The notes: generated from the letters alone by a model not told the origin. A stretch of 42,732 bases of DNA from JAJFTV01 sp036825755 (GCA_036825755.1 DAISXR010000020.1:1-42732), one strand, 5' to 3'; counted from the first letter of the stretch, positions 32,399 to 40,147 are shown. A program made the numbers and translations.

Positions 32399-34954
32399 TT
32401 ATCGGCGCACAGTTCTTTCTCGTTCAAGCGCGAGCATTTTTTTGATAATGGGTAACAAGTCTTTGGCAATTTGCCCGTAATTCAATTGCGTGGACGCATC
32501 GCTTTTTTCCTGAGATGACGGTTTGCTGATCTGATACACCTCGGGCTCCACTGCCGGTGAACTCTCAACCGGCGGGGCGGGCGGCGGCATTTCCGGTTCG
32601 TACATGGTCTGAAGCTCATACGGCGCCGGGCTGGGTTCAGGGCGGGTCTGCGATGATGACTCCGAGTTCGTTTCGTGCGGTGAAGAATTGCCGCGCTGCA
32701 GATACACCGGTTGGTTATCTTTATCCTGATCCTGTTGTTCAGTCCTGTAATACTGGCTGCTGGAAGGCGGGTTGCCCTGATTGTTATTGGGGGGCGTTAT
32801 GGGCCCTGTTTCATACCCGCCTGGTCCGTGAAGCTCGTTTACATCCTCATTGGCTTCCTCATCGGTGATGTAATGGGATGGTTTCGGTTTGTCATCCGCT
32901 TCACGCTGGATGATTTTCCCCAGGCCGGGTTCCGCCTGACGGCGTATACCCTTTTTCCCTGTCTGTACCGGGTTGCCAATGTTACCTGAACTTTCAGACC
33001 GGGAAAGAATGGCCGCCGCCTGCATGCTCAACAGTGCGGAAGCGCTCTGCGTAGCCGGTGTTGCCGGGGCAGTGGATTTTGCCGGAGTGGAGAGGCGGTT
33101 CTCGGCTCTCTGGCGGACAGCCTGGCTGAAGGTTTTCACCTGGCGGGTGATGACCGGCTGGTGTGACAGCTCGCGTTCAGGTGTGCGATTTTGCGCGCTT
33201 TCCTGTGTGAGCGGTTGAGGGGTTGCCATCATCGCCAGCGGGCGGTCAGCCGGTTGAGCGGGTTCCGCTGCAGGTTGGCGAACGATTTTTGGTTCGGGTT
33301 CGCGCCGGATGGTTTTAGGCTGGCTTCTGAGAACCGTCAGCCGGCTGAGTGGGCGCGAGGTATTTTCCTTCACGGTCTGCTGCAGGGGGAGGATGAGCCG
33401 CGGTGAGGTTGGACGGGCTGCCGATTCGCGCCGCGGTTCGCGCTGCGGTTCGCGCCGCAGTTCAACCTGTGATGAACGCGGCGATTTTTCCGGGTTTTGG
33501 ACGGGTTGTTGTGAAAGACCCGCCTGGCGTATGGGCATCTCTGCCTTGCCGGTGGATGGTTCAGCTGTCAACCGATTGGTCCGGGGTGTAGCCTGCACAC
33601 GGGAAGGTACTGTGAAGGTTTTTGAGGTCTGCACAGGTTTTTCCGGTATCCGACGGATGACGTTCAAAGGAACGGTTGCGTGAGGTTGGATAACGGTCGG
33701 GGCAGCGGCTTGCTTCATCGACCGGATGCGCGGTTTCAAAATCAGGGGCATCTCGGTTTTCGGTTGTGTAGTCGTCGGCTGGGCAGTCTGCGTGACAGGT
33801 TTATCCGGTTTTTCGACCGGTGAGGTATCAATTTTCGGCTCAACCACCGCAGGTTGCGGGTGTTGAGCGATAACGGGCGATGGTTTTACCGCTTTATCGG
33901 CTTGTTCCACCGCCTTCGCTTCAGGTTGCGCAGGTTCAGTCGGCTGGCGCTTTTGAGCGGTCAGCTTCTGCGGAGTGGACTGCCTACCTTCAGGTTGCTG
34001 CTTCGCGGGCATCTCCTTCCGCAAGGGAGACAACCGGCGCAGTTCGGGATGCGCTTCGCGCGGCTGCCAGACCGGCAGATTCATTTTGGATTTTTCGGCG
34101 GGTCTGACGGAGGGATCTGATTTTTTGGCCGGCTCAGATGTATCTAATTTGGTTTGGGCTGTTTCGCGTGCAGGCGGTTCTGCTGATGGCCTGGCGATAT
34201 CGGTTGTGCGCTGGATGGGAGCCGGGCGCAGCCTGACCTGTTTAGATTTAGGCTGAGAGGGCTCTTCGGGCATGCGCTGAACCTGATCCGGCCGGGCGTG
34301 CTGGACCACCGGTGGCATTTGGCGCGGTTCAGGAATCGGGGTATCCATCTGTGGCATTGAGTCGGGTAAATCCTCGTCCTGCTCCGGCTTGCGCGGGTTC
34401 ATCTCTACTACCTTACTGTAGAGACGTGACTGCGGGGTAATTCGCTTCTTCGGTTGTGGTTTCTCAGAGGATTTGCCTTCCGAAAGCTGCTTCATACGCC
34501 GGGTGAATGCAGATTCTTCCAGAGCGGGGGCTTCAAACGGAGGGATCACCTGCCCGGTGGACATGACATTGGATGGAGAGAATGGGCTGCCTGCTGACAG
34601 GCTTCCCGCTGACGGGATTACCTGTCCTTCCGAGACAGTCTTTCCGGTGGGCAGAACCATCTCCATCTTCTGCCAGTCGGTCTTTTTGGGTTTATCCGCT
34701 TTCTTCGCCAGCACGGTTTTTGCCGCAGGCTGACGTTCGCGGAAATCAGCCACAAAATGTTCAATATTTTTACGGGTCTGGAATACCGGCGTGATGCGCT
34801 GCAAGGTGGCAATCTTTGCCAGCTTTTTGACGCGCGCCAGGTGTGAAAAGATTCCGCTTTGTGCAACACCCGGTTTACGGGAGCGTTTTATGACACCTTT
34901 GAAGGCAGGTGTTGGTTCAAGCGATGCGCGGGCCGGTTCCAGTGCTTCGGGCAT
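32399..34954 (-). CDS. large disordered Pro/Arg/Gln-rich protein of the injection-system locus
   Basis: 851 residues with no recognised domain. Residues 1-75 are basic and helical. About 80-790 are a low-complexity chain rich in P, Q, E, K, R, T and A with repeated short pieces (for example QREPRRE-like blocks near 33430-33460). It includes an I-Q-R-E sequence of the kind found beside DUF4157 cargo proteins. The last 25 residues form an amphipathic helix (IAKDLLPIIKKMLALERER) that matches the end of the 58-residue protein encoded at 35578-35754. The position between a gp19-like gene (4 bases) and the LysM adaptor gene (29-base gap) puts it in the structural core. A tape-measure-like, scaffold or cargo-loading role is conceivable; the composition gives no firm hint. 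Confidence 0.75.
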   Translation of the reverse strand: MPEALEPARASLEPTPAFKGVIKRSRKPGVAQSGIFSHLARVKKLAKIATLQRITPVFQTRKNIEHFVADFRERQPAAKTVLAKKADKPKKTDWQKMEMVLPTGKTVSEGQVIPSAGSLSAGSPFSPSNVMSTGQVIPPFEAPALEESAFTRRMKQLSEGKSSEKPQPKKRITPQSRLYSKVVEMNPRKPEQDEDLPDSMPQMDTPIPEPRQMPPVVQHARPDQVQRMPEEPSQPKSKQVRLRPAPIQRTTDIARPSAEPPARETAQTKLDTSEPAKKSDPSVRPAEKSKMNLPVWQPREAHPELRRLSPLRKEMPAKQQPEGRQSTPQKLTAQKRQPTEPAQPEAKAVEQADKAVKPSPVIAQHPQPAVVEPKIDTSPVEKPDKPVTQTAQPTTTQPKTEMPLILKPRIRSMKQAAAPTVIQPHATVPLNVIRRIPEKPVQTSKTFTVPSRVQATPRTNRLTAEPSTGKAEMPIRQAGLSQQPVQNPEKSPRSSQVELRREPQREPRRESAARPTSPRLILPLQQTVKENTSRPLSRLTVLRSQPKTIRREPEPKIVRQPAAEPAQPADRPLAMMATPQPLTQESAQNRTPERELSHQPVITRQVKTFSQAVRQRAENRLSTPAKSTAPATPATQSASALLSMQAAAILSRSESSGNIGNPVQTGKKGIRRQAEPGLGKIIQREADDKPKPSHYITDEEANEDVNELHGPGGYETGPITPPNNNQGNPPSSSQYYRTEQQDQDKDNQPVYLQRGNSSPHETNSESSSQTRPEPSPAPYELQTMYEPEMPPPAPPVESSPAVEPEVYQISKPSSQEKSDASTQLNYGQIAKDLLPIIKKMLALERERTVRR

Positions 34955-34958
34955 GGTG

Positions 34959-35591
34959 TTAACTCAGCAAATCCATAATGGCGCCGGCTGGGCTAAGCGG
35001 TGTGCCGACGACCAGATCGAGTGAGAGACCTTCGTGGGCGATCTCGATGGTTTCAATCGCTACGGTATCCTGTGAATTGACGTTCAGGTCAGACAGCTTC
35101 CAACTGACCGGGAAGGCTTTTTCGACGCTCCAGCGTTTGACAATGCCGTACCCGGCATCCATGACGGCTGACAGCGCGTTCAACCCGGGTGCACCCTGGG
35201 TGATGGTGATATCCATCTTCTTGACCTTGAAATCGTAGATCCCGTTCCCAAACCAGCTCCACAATTCGCGCGAAAGGCTTAAGCCGCGCTTGAGGATGAT
35301 ATTGGGGTACTCCACCTTACCGGGTAGCACGAATGTATGATCATTACGCCCGCCCTCACTGACCCTTTCCACTGCCCGCACCGCGCCCATACCGCTTACC
35401 TCGGTGAAACATGCCACGGGAGAACCGGACAGTTCAACAAAAAACAGGTAAGCAGGGGCCGGATCAAACCGGATCCCGGCCAGGTTCTGGATAAGAGCTG
35501 CCGCTCCGGCAGCAGCCATGGCGCCTACAGCCGGCACCTGGGTGGATGGCGGGGTGGGCGATATCTTTTTAGGACCATTAATCAGACTCAC
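34959..35591 (-). CDS. gp19-family tube-like protein, long form (Afp5-like)
   Basis: 210 residues. The start is a GTG at 35591, with AGGAGG five bases upstream inside the end of the small upstream gene (14-base overlap). The core matches the T4 gp19/eCIS tube family: YLFFVELSGSPVACFTEVSG, VEYPNIILKRGLSLSRELWS, then W-K-L-S-D-L-N-V and the end E-T-I-E-I-A-H-E-G-L. Compared with the two other tube genes here it has an extra N-terminal segment of about 45 Pro/Ala-rich residues. Such third tube paralogues often form the special ring between tube and spike (Afp5). Confidence 0.88.
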   Translation of the reverse strand: MSLINGPKKISPTPPSTQVPAVGAMAAAGAAALIQNLAGIRFDPAPAYLFFVELSGSPVACFTEVSGMGAVRAVERVSEGGRNDHTFVLPGKVEYPNIILKRGLSLSRELWSWFGNGIYDFKVKKMDITITQGAPGLNALSAVMDAGYGIVKRWSVEKAFPVSWKLSDLNVNSQDTVAIETIEIAHEGLSLDLVVGTPLSPAGAIMDLLS

Positions 35592-35754
35592 GCGATCCTC
35601 CTTTCCAGCCTCTGCGTTCTTTCTCGAGCTGACCTTCTTTTTTCAGCAGTTCAAACACCTGTCTGGCAAGCTCCTGAAGTTGATGCTGATCCAGGACTTT
35701 ACTGCTCTTTTCAGGGTTCTGCCGGTCAGGCGATTTCTCTGTTTCGGCTGGCAT
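35578..35754 (-). CDS. small helical protein with E-R-E-R-type tail motif
   Basis: 58 residues from the ATG at 35754, which has AAGGAA about 9 bases upstream; an ATG three codons earlier is too close to that site. A disordered N-terminus is followed by the helix LQELARQVFELLKKEGQLEK-E-R. It aligns position by position with the end of the 851-residue protein (I/L-A-K/R-x-L/V-x-x-I/L-I/L-K-K-x-x-x-L-E-R/K-E-R). This type of helix is seen in small proteins of other eCIS loci as far as I recall; I cannot check this here. It is coupled to the following tube-like gene by overlap. Confidence 0.72.
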   Translation of the reverse strand: MPAETEKSPDRQNPEKSSKVLDQHQLQELARQVFELLKKEGQLEKERRGWKGGSRESD

Positions 35755-35811
35755 GACGTACATTTCCTTGTTTACTGACTTCGTTTATGACTGCTCTGTC
35801 AATTTCCTGTT

Positions 35812-35979
35812 TTATGCACGGCCTTCGTTCATACGTCGATTGATCCGTGCGATTTCTTTTACCCACAGGCGGCGCTGGCGGTGCTCAAGGTGCAGCAGAT
35901 CGGCCAACGGCCAGTGAAAATGGTAGGCGATGTAGGCTACCTCCTCGTACAACTGCTCGAGAGGGTAGCCCTTTATTCC
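35812..35979 (-). CDS. DUF6760-like reading frame without own start, probably made by -1 frameshift
   Basis: Read from 35979 this frame gives 55 residues: G-Y-P-L-E-Q-L-Y-E-E-V-A-Y-I-A-Y-H-F-H-W, then LADLLHLEHRQRRLWVKEIA, ending R-M-N-E-G-R-A. The pattern L-Y-E-E-V-A-Y-I-A-Y-H-F-H-W...L-E-H-x-x-R-x-x-W-V-x-E-I is that of DUF6760, a small protein family of eCIS loci. In this frame a stop (TGA, 35991-35989) lies just upstream, and between it and the conserved part there is no ATG, GTG or TTG. Translation must therefore come from the upstream frame. The expected product is a fusion of 121 + 55 residues (36341 to 35812). The alternative is a homopolymer miscount: one more G in the run would fuse the frames directly. 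Confidence 0.75.
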   Translation of the reverse strand, partial: GIKGYPLEQLYEEVAYIAYHFHWPLADLLHLEHRQRRLWVKEIARINRRMNEGRA

Positions 35980-35985
35980 CCCCCC
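35935..35985 (-). promoter_or_regulatory. -1 programmed frameshift signal: G8 slippery run, 7-nt spacer, 13-bp hairpin
   Basis: Minus strand: eight G (35985-35978) read in frame 0 as TT-G GGG GGG GAA TAA. The heptamer G-GGG-GGG allows both tRNAs to re-pair after a -1 slip. Seven bases later (AATAAAG) a stem begins: GGCTACCCTCTCG (35970-35958) pairs with CGAGGAGGTAGCC (35947-35935), with one C-A mismatch and one G-U pair and a 10-base loop. The spacer length and stem fit the standard design of bacterial and phage -1 sites. Confidence 0.75.
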
Positions 35986-36341
35986 AAGTCAGCCAGGTTG
36001 ATCTGGATCTGTTTCCCGCAGTGTTCACAGGTACGGGTGAGGGTGGTCTTGCCTGTCTCATTAATCTGCTGGTAAAAGGTTTGCAGAAAGGCAAGATCGG
36101 CGGCAAACAGGTTTTCGATGACACTGGAATTGATGTGCTTGACAGTGCCCAGACTGGTGATCACCCGTGCCAGAAGCACAATCACCAGATAGGCGTCGTT
36201 TGACTGCACGCGCATATCATCCAGCGGGGTGATTTCGTCCATGGCAGTCGCCAGGCGCATGGTGCCGTGTTTGTGTAACGTGCCTTCCTTATCCACATAT
36301 CCAATCGGTAACTCGAACTCAAATTCTGTTTGAATGCTCAT
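35973..36341 (-). CDS. tail assembly chaperone-like protein (T4 baseplate/gpG type), frame-0 product
   Basis: 122 residues from the ATG at 36341, which has AAAGGAT at about 8 nt; an earlier ATG lacks a site. EFELPIGYVDKEGTLHKHGT-M-R, then ITPLDDMRVQSNDAYLVIVL and L-A-R-V-I...L-G, match the small 'phage tail assembly protein' family (pfam12322-like) regularly placed behind the tube genes in eCIS loci. Near the end is a C-x-x-C knuckle (T-C-E-H-C-G-K). The stop at 35975-35973 follows the G8 run, and part of the ribosomes probably continue in the -1 frame into the DUF6760-like part. In tailed phages the equivalent pair (lambda G and GT) chaperones the tape measure and recruits tube subunits; the same role here is by analogy. 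Confidence 0.82.
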   Translation of the reverse strand: MSIQTEFEFELPIGYVDKEGTLHKHGTMRLATAMDEITPLDDMRVQSNDAYLVIVLLARVITSLGTVKHINSSVIENLFAADLAFLQTFYQQINETGKTTLTRTCEHCGKQIQINLADLGGE

Positions 36342-36420
36342 CCTGATATCCTTTACCAACAGCAAATTTTTTGGTTATGCCTGCATTTTTCTGTCACGTG
36401 CCCGTTGCGGCATGCAACCA

Positions 36421-36894
36421 TTACGGGTCGTAACGTTCGATCCCTTCGCATACGAGCGTAATGGAGAACTTGGCCAGGTTGGGACTGGTAGCCTGGTCGC
36501 CCTCAAATCCTGACACTTTGGTGGGCCAGGCGTTGGTGAGATACCAGCCCACCACCGGTTTAAAGCCGTCTTTGGTGAAGGCATTCAGCACAATCGACAC
36601 ATTCTGCCGGGCATCGAATACCTTGCCGTTATTGGCTTTGATAAACCAGTTGTACAGTTCCTTTGTGTTTCCGTAGCCTTTTTCCAGCACAATGGGGGCG
36701 AAATGGGTTGCGCCGGGGATCATCAATGTTTTCAGTTCTCCTGACAAATAGACTACGTTATGTTTGATGGGCGTGATCTCCATCTCGCCACCCGAGATAT
36801 GCGCAAAGGTGGCCAACTGGGTCTGGTTGATATCCAGAGCATAGTTGACATTCAGCGGATCAATTGTTAGGTCGTTTTTTATATTTGATAACAT
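36421..36894 (-). CDS. inner tube protein, gp19 family (second copy)
   Basis: 157 residues. NYALDINQTQLATFAHISGG, then I-V-L-E-K-G-Y-G-N-T-K-E-L-Y-N-W, FTKDGFKPVVGWYLTNAWPT and the end F-S-I-T-L-V-C-E-G-I-E-R fit the eCIS/T4 gp19 tube family. The ribosome binding site before the ATG at 36894 is weak, unlike that of the first copy, and a strong hairpin lies between the two. This suggests lower expression and a minor ring rather than the main tube (Afp5-like tubes are used in single rings). Confidence 0.9.
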   Translation of the reverse strand: MLSNIKNDLTIDPLNVNYALDINQTQLATFAHISGGEMEITPIKHNVVYLSGELKTLMIPGATHFAPIVLEKGYGNTKELYNWFIKANNGKVFDARQNVSIVLNAFTKDGFKPVVGWYLTNAWPTKVSGFEGDQATSPNLAKFSITLVCEGIERYDP

Positions 36895-36943
36895 AGTTCA
36901 TTCATCACGGATAACTAAAAGATTCTTGATGGGTCTATTCAGT

Positions 36944-36998
36944 ACAAACAGGGCAGGCTGCTTCGGGCGGCCGCGAGTGCTGCCCGAAGCATGTTTGT
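36944..36998 (-). other. strong hairpin between the two tube genes (attenuator or mRNA stabiliser)
   Basis: A perfect 10-bp stem TGCTTCGGGC (36959-36968)/GCCCGAAGCA (36982-36991) has a 13-base loop. A further 7-bp outer stem ACAAACA (36944-36950)/TGTTTGT (36992-36998) is separated by an 8-base bulge on one side. On the minus strand no clear T run follows, so it is not a full terminator. It starts 19 bases behind the stop of the first tube gene. It fits a stoichiometry control point after the sheath and main tube genes. Confidence 0.7.
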
Positions 36999-37016
36999 TT
37001 GCCCTTCGCGTTTCGC

Positions 37017-37466
37017 CTAGACTGAAACGCGTTCCATACCTTCATGCACGATGGTGACTTCTTCGATCATGTATTCCTGGCTGCCGGAATCCATCTCAGG
37101 ACCCACGACTTTGCTCGGCCATGCATCCATGAACTCCCAGCGAGCGATCGGTTTGTTGTCCTGTGAATAGGCGATGATGGAGCAGTTGGTACGGGCTTCA
37201 TCAATCTTTCCCTGCACAACGGCTTTGCGCCAATCCCAGATATCCAACACACTGGTCACACCGCGTTTCAAAGAGACTTCGGTCCAGGTCAGGCGGCCGG
37301 GGATCTTGCGGATCAGGGTCTCGCCGGTCTCGGGGTTGGTGATTTTCTGTTCCACCACCTCGGTCTCGGAACCGATGCCGGACACATTGGTGAAAAAGCC
37401 ACTCAATTTGCCTTCGATTTCAAGGCCAAACTTAAAGGCGACAAGTGGATCTTCTCGATCTGCCAT
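37017..37466 (-). CDS. inner tube protein, gp19 family (main copy, Afp1-like)
   Basis: 149 residues, the usual length. PLVAFKFGLEIEGKLSGFFT-N-V-S-G-I-G-S-E-T-E-V, then LTWTEVSLKRGVTSVLDIWD-W, and W-E-F-M-D-A-W-P-S-K with the end E-E-V-T-I-V-H-E-G-M-E-R match the hexameric tube family of contractile injection systems. AAGGAG stands 7 bases before the ATG at 37466, a strong site that fits a major structural protein. It directly follows the sheath gene (31-base gap). The pair sheath + tube makes up most of the mass of the particle. Confidence 0.95.
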   Translation of the reverse strand: MADREDPLVAFKFGLEIEGKLSGFFTNVSGIGSETEVVEQKITNPETGETLIRKIPGRLTWTEVSLKRGVTSVLDIWDWRKAVVQGKIDEARTNCSIIAYSQDNKPIARWEFMDAWPSKVVGPEMDSGSQEYMIEEVTIVHEGMERVSV

Positions 37467-37497
37467 GTTGTAACTCCTTTTTCCTGATTAACTTAAA

Positions 37498-39147
37498 TTA
37501 GTCGGAACCCGGTCCAGCCCACTGGCTGATGCGGAAGATGACAAACTCTGCCGGTTTTACGGGGGCTAAACCGATCTCAATGATCAGGCGGCCCAGATCG
37601 CGGGATTCAGGCGGGTTCAGCTCGTCGTCGCATTTAACATAGAAGGCTTCTTCGGGTGCGCTGCCAAATAATGCGCCGTCACGCCAGACGGTCTTGAGGA
37701 AACCCGTCACATCGCGGCGGACGCGTGCCCACAGCTTGCGGTCGTTCGGTTCGAACACCACCCACTGGGTGCCGTTCTCGATCGATTTTTCAACATAGTT
37801 GAACAACCGACGAACGTTGATGTACCGCCAGGCGGGATCGGAAGTGAGGGTGCGGGCGCCCCATACGCGGATGCCGCGGCCGGGGAAGCTGCGAACGCAG
37901 TTGACGCCGATGGGGTTCAGGGTATCCTGTTCGCCTTTGGTGGTCTGGTATGCCAGGCCGACGGCTCCCTGGACGACTTCGTTGGCGGGGGCTTTGTGCA
38001 CGCCGCGTGTGTTGTCGTTGCGGGCCCAGATACCGGCCATATGACCCGAGGGCGGGATGTTGATGAGCTTGTTGGAGACAGGATCCATCACCTTGATCCA
38101 CGGATAGTACATGGCGGCATAGCTGCTGTCAAAACCGGCCACATTCATGCGCCAGTTCTTCACTTCCTGCGGAGAAAGGTTGGGCGGGGCATCCAGAATG
38201 GCCACGCGGTCACCCATGCGTTCGCAGTGGGCGATCATCATACCCTGGATGTTCTTGACCAGATCCAGATCCAGTTTCTCACCGGGCATGGTGGTCATCA
38301 GATCAGGCACCACCAGCATGGTGACGTCATCCAGAACTTCCAGGCCTTCCACACCGCTGCGCTTCATCACATCACCCTTGAACTCATCGGTGGTGGGGGC
38401 GGGCAGCAGCGATTTCTCGATCAACAGGCTCTGTTCCTGATCCTGGGGAACCAACTGGCTGGCAGTGGCTTTTGGATCAGCAATCAAGATGTTGATGAAT
38501 TTGGAGGGTTTGTTGTTCTTGTAGGCGACGGCCACCTGTTTCTTGCCTTCGACCACTGTGTCGGTCAGGGTGACTTCCTTCAGGGTTTCCAGTGATTTCC
38601 AGCCGGAGGTATTCTCCTGCTCCACAATCAACGTGAAAGCGGGTTTACCGGCGGGTGCTTCAGGGGTGGGTTCCGCTGTATCCTTATCCTCTTTGGATTT
38701 CTTGGCGGCAGCCGGAGCTTCCAGTTGAGGGGTGTCGGTCACACGGACGCGCAGGCGCAGGCTTTCAACACCGGCGTAGCGGGCCTGAATGGTGAGAGCA
38801 GGTTTTCCCTGAGCGTTGCGCAGCGTGGTCTCGGCTTTGGGGAAGGTGCGAACACTGACCATGTAGCAGCGAGAACCGCCGTTCATAAAGTAACCATACA
38901 CAGACTGGGGCGTGTAGGCTCCGGGTACAAATCCGCCGTACCGTTCGCAGTACTGTGTCCAATTGGTGATCAGTTGAGGGCGATTGAGCAAGTTCTCCAC
39001 CACCTGTTCACCATCCACTTCACGGAGCAGTTCGGCCTTTTCCGTGAACCCGACAAAGGCAGCCATGGCTGTACCAACACCTTCGATCGGTTTTGGCCCA
39101 CGATCTACCTCTTCAACGTATACACCGGGTGATAAGTATTCTGCCAT
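37498..39147 (-). CDS. contractile tail sheath protein
   Basis: 549 residues from the ATG at 39147 (AGGA, 7 nt). MAEYLSPGVYVEEVDRGPKP and the C-terminus with W-R-Y-I-N-V-R-R-L-F-N-Y-V-E-K-S-I, WVVFEPNDRKLWARVRRDVT and V-K-P-A-E-F-V-I-F-R-I are the conserved sheath marks; the last piece forms the interlocking C-terminal strand. The middle (about residues 120-260) contains an outer domain with a charged, Pro/Ala/Lys-rich loop (KKSKEDKDTAEPTPEAPAG, near 160-180) that probably stands out on the particle surface. About 150 bases upstream hold no other gene except a short out-of-frame upstream frame. Confidence 0.96.
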   Translation of the reverse strand: MAEYLSPGVYVEEVDRGPKPIEGVGTAMAAFVGFTEKAELLREVDGEQVVENLLNRPQLITNWTQYCERYGGFVPGAYTPQSVYGYFMNGGSRCYMVSVRTFPKAETTLRNAQGKPALTIQARYAGVESLRLRVRVTDTPQLEAPAAAKKSKEDKDTAEPTPEAPAGKPAFTLIVEQENTSGWKSLETLKEVTLTDTVVEGKKQVAVAYKNNKPSKFINILIADPKATASQLVPQDQEQSLLIEKSLLPAPTTDEFKGDVMKRSGVEGLEVLDDVTMLVVPDLMTTMPGEKLDLDLVKNIQGMMIAHCERMGDRVAILDAPPNLSPQEVKNWRMNVAGFDSSYAAMYYPWIKVMDPVSNKLINIPPSGHMAGIWARNDNTRGVHKAPANEVVQGAVGLAYQTTKGEQDTLNPIGVNCVRSFPGRGIRVWGARTLTSDPAWRYINVRRLFNYVEKSIENGTQWVVFEPNDRKLWARVRRDVTGFLKTVWRDGALFGSAPEEAFYVKCDDELNPPESRDLGRLIIEIGLAPVKPAEFVIFRISQWAGPGSD

Positions 39148-39226
39148 TCGAAATCCTTTCTCGTTCATTCAAATAAAATGGATGGATAAAAACGTCGCAA
39201 ATTTGCATCTTTTGTCTGACTCGCAT
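39113..39226 (-). other. upstream short frame with a consensus Shine-Dalgarno, overlapping the sheath start
   Basis: A full AAAGGAGGTT lies at 39237-39228, followed by ATG (39226) only two bases later, closer than normal. The frame (37 codons) runs across the sheath ribosome binding site and start and stops within the sheath gene in another frame. It may be a standby ribosome site or a leader peptide, or have no role. The rest of 39148-39298 is A/T-rich with a TATACT at 39284-39279 but no -35 box. Confidence 0.3.
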
Positions 39227-39298
39227 AACCTCCTTTGTTCCTCTCCCTGCAATGACCTGCTGTTTTCCACGAAGGCAAAGTATATAAAGCCTCAGAAA

Positions 39299-40147
39299 TC
39301 AAACTACCATTTCGTATTTTGCAGAAGGCACATGGATCTTTTCGTGCCTTAATACACGATCGTTGTAGAGAATATCGATGTGATAATCACCTTCATTCAG
39401 GCGGGTGATACCAAACTGCCCGTCTTCCTGGACAGATATGATCTGCCCGGTTTCCGCCACAGCCACCTTGAGCGCCGATGGCGAATATTTGGCGCTGGTG
39501 ATGGTGCCTTTGACCGAATAATAGCTCTTGGATGGAAATGAACCGGGCTCCGCCTGATCCGGGTTGACCAGCTCGGGATTTTCGTTCTGTTTAAAGCGCA
39601 GCTCGGACACATTGACCGGCGCAACGATCTCGGGTTTGTACGGATCGATGGACAGCGTTACCGTCAGGCGAATGCCGGGATGCGGATCGTTATCCATGGT
39701 GTTCCAGAAATCCGAGATATTGGCCAGTCCCTTGTTTTGCGCCACCTCCAATCGGATGGGCATAGGTTGATTCTTGAGTGCATCCGGCAGAACATCTTCT
39801 GGCAGGGTGGGTTGGCGGAGCAGGGTGATGAGCGTGGAGGACAGCAAAGTTTGTTCGTCCTGCACCTCTTTTGCCCAACTGGTGATCAGGAAAAAGAAAT
39901 TCACCCGCACTGGATTACGGAACAATGAAAACGTGCCATCATCATTGGTCTGTTTGCGCCACTGCTCAGACCCGCGCAGCTCAATGTTCTCCAGCAAATC
40001 GTAAAGGAAGATGTTCAGGGTCGGCTTATTTAAACGTGCGGTCCAATCACGCTTGGGGAGATCGAACACAATGTCGACATCCCCTTTACGGATGGGCAAC
40101 TCGCGTTTCAACAGGTCACGAAGGGCTTCGTTAATTTCGTAAATCAT
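39299..40147 (-). CDS. DUF4255-family tail terminator/cap protein (Afp16-like)
   Basis: 282 residues from the ATG at 40147 (GAGGAG upstream, overlapping the end of the previous gene by 17 bases). The N-terminal 190 residues show the DUF4255 pattern: MIYEINEALRDLLKRELPI, then K-P-T-L-N-I-F-L-Y-D-L-L-E-N-I-E-L-R and VRVNFFFLITSWAKEVQDEQ-T-L-L-S. The C-terminal 80 residues form an added beta domain (KGTITSAKYSPSALKVAVAE, G-D-Y-H-I-D-I-L-Y-N-D), resembling a carboxypeptidase-regulatory-like fold. The family caps the distal end of sheath and tube and sets sheath polymerisation. Confidence 0.88.
   Translation of the reverse strand: MIYEINEALRDLLKRELPIRKGDVDIVFDLPKRDWTARLNKPTLNIFLYDLLENIELRGSEQWRKQTNDDGTFSLFRNPVRVNFFFLITSWAKEVQDEQTLLSSTLITLLRQPTLPEDVLPDALKNQPMPIRLEVAQNKGLANISDFWNTMDNDPHPGIRLTVTLSIDPYKPEIVAPVNVSELRFKQNENPELVNPDQAEPGSFPSKSYYSVKGTITSAKYSPSALKVAVAETGQIISVQEDGQFGITRLNEGDYHIDILYNDRVLRHEKIHVPSAKYEMVV

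Noticed and set aside
33400..33480. Repeats in the 851-residue protein gene as a mobile or CRISPR-like repeat
   Set aside because: They are short Arg/Glu/Pro codon repeats within a disordered protein, without regular spacers.
35885..36124. 79-codon minus-strand frame overlapping the chaperone and DUF6760-like frames
   Set aside because: It is in the third frame; its product shows no family pattern, while both other frames match known families.
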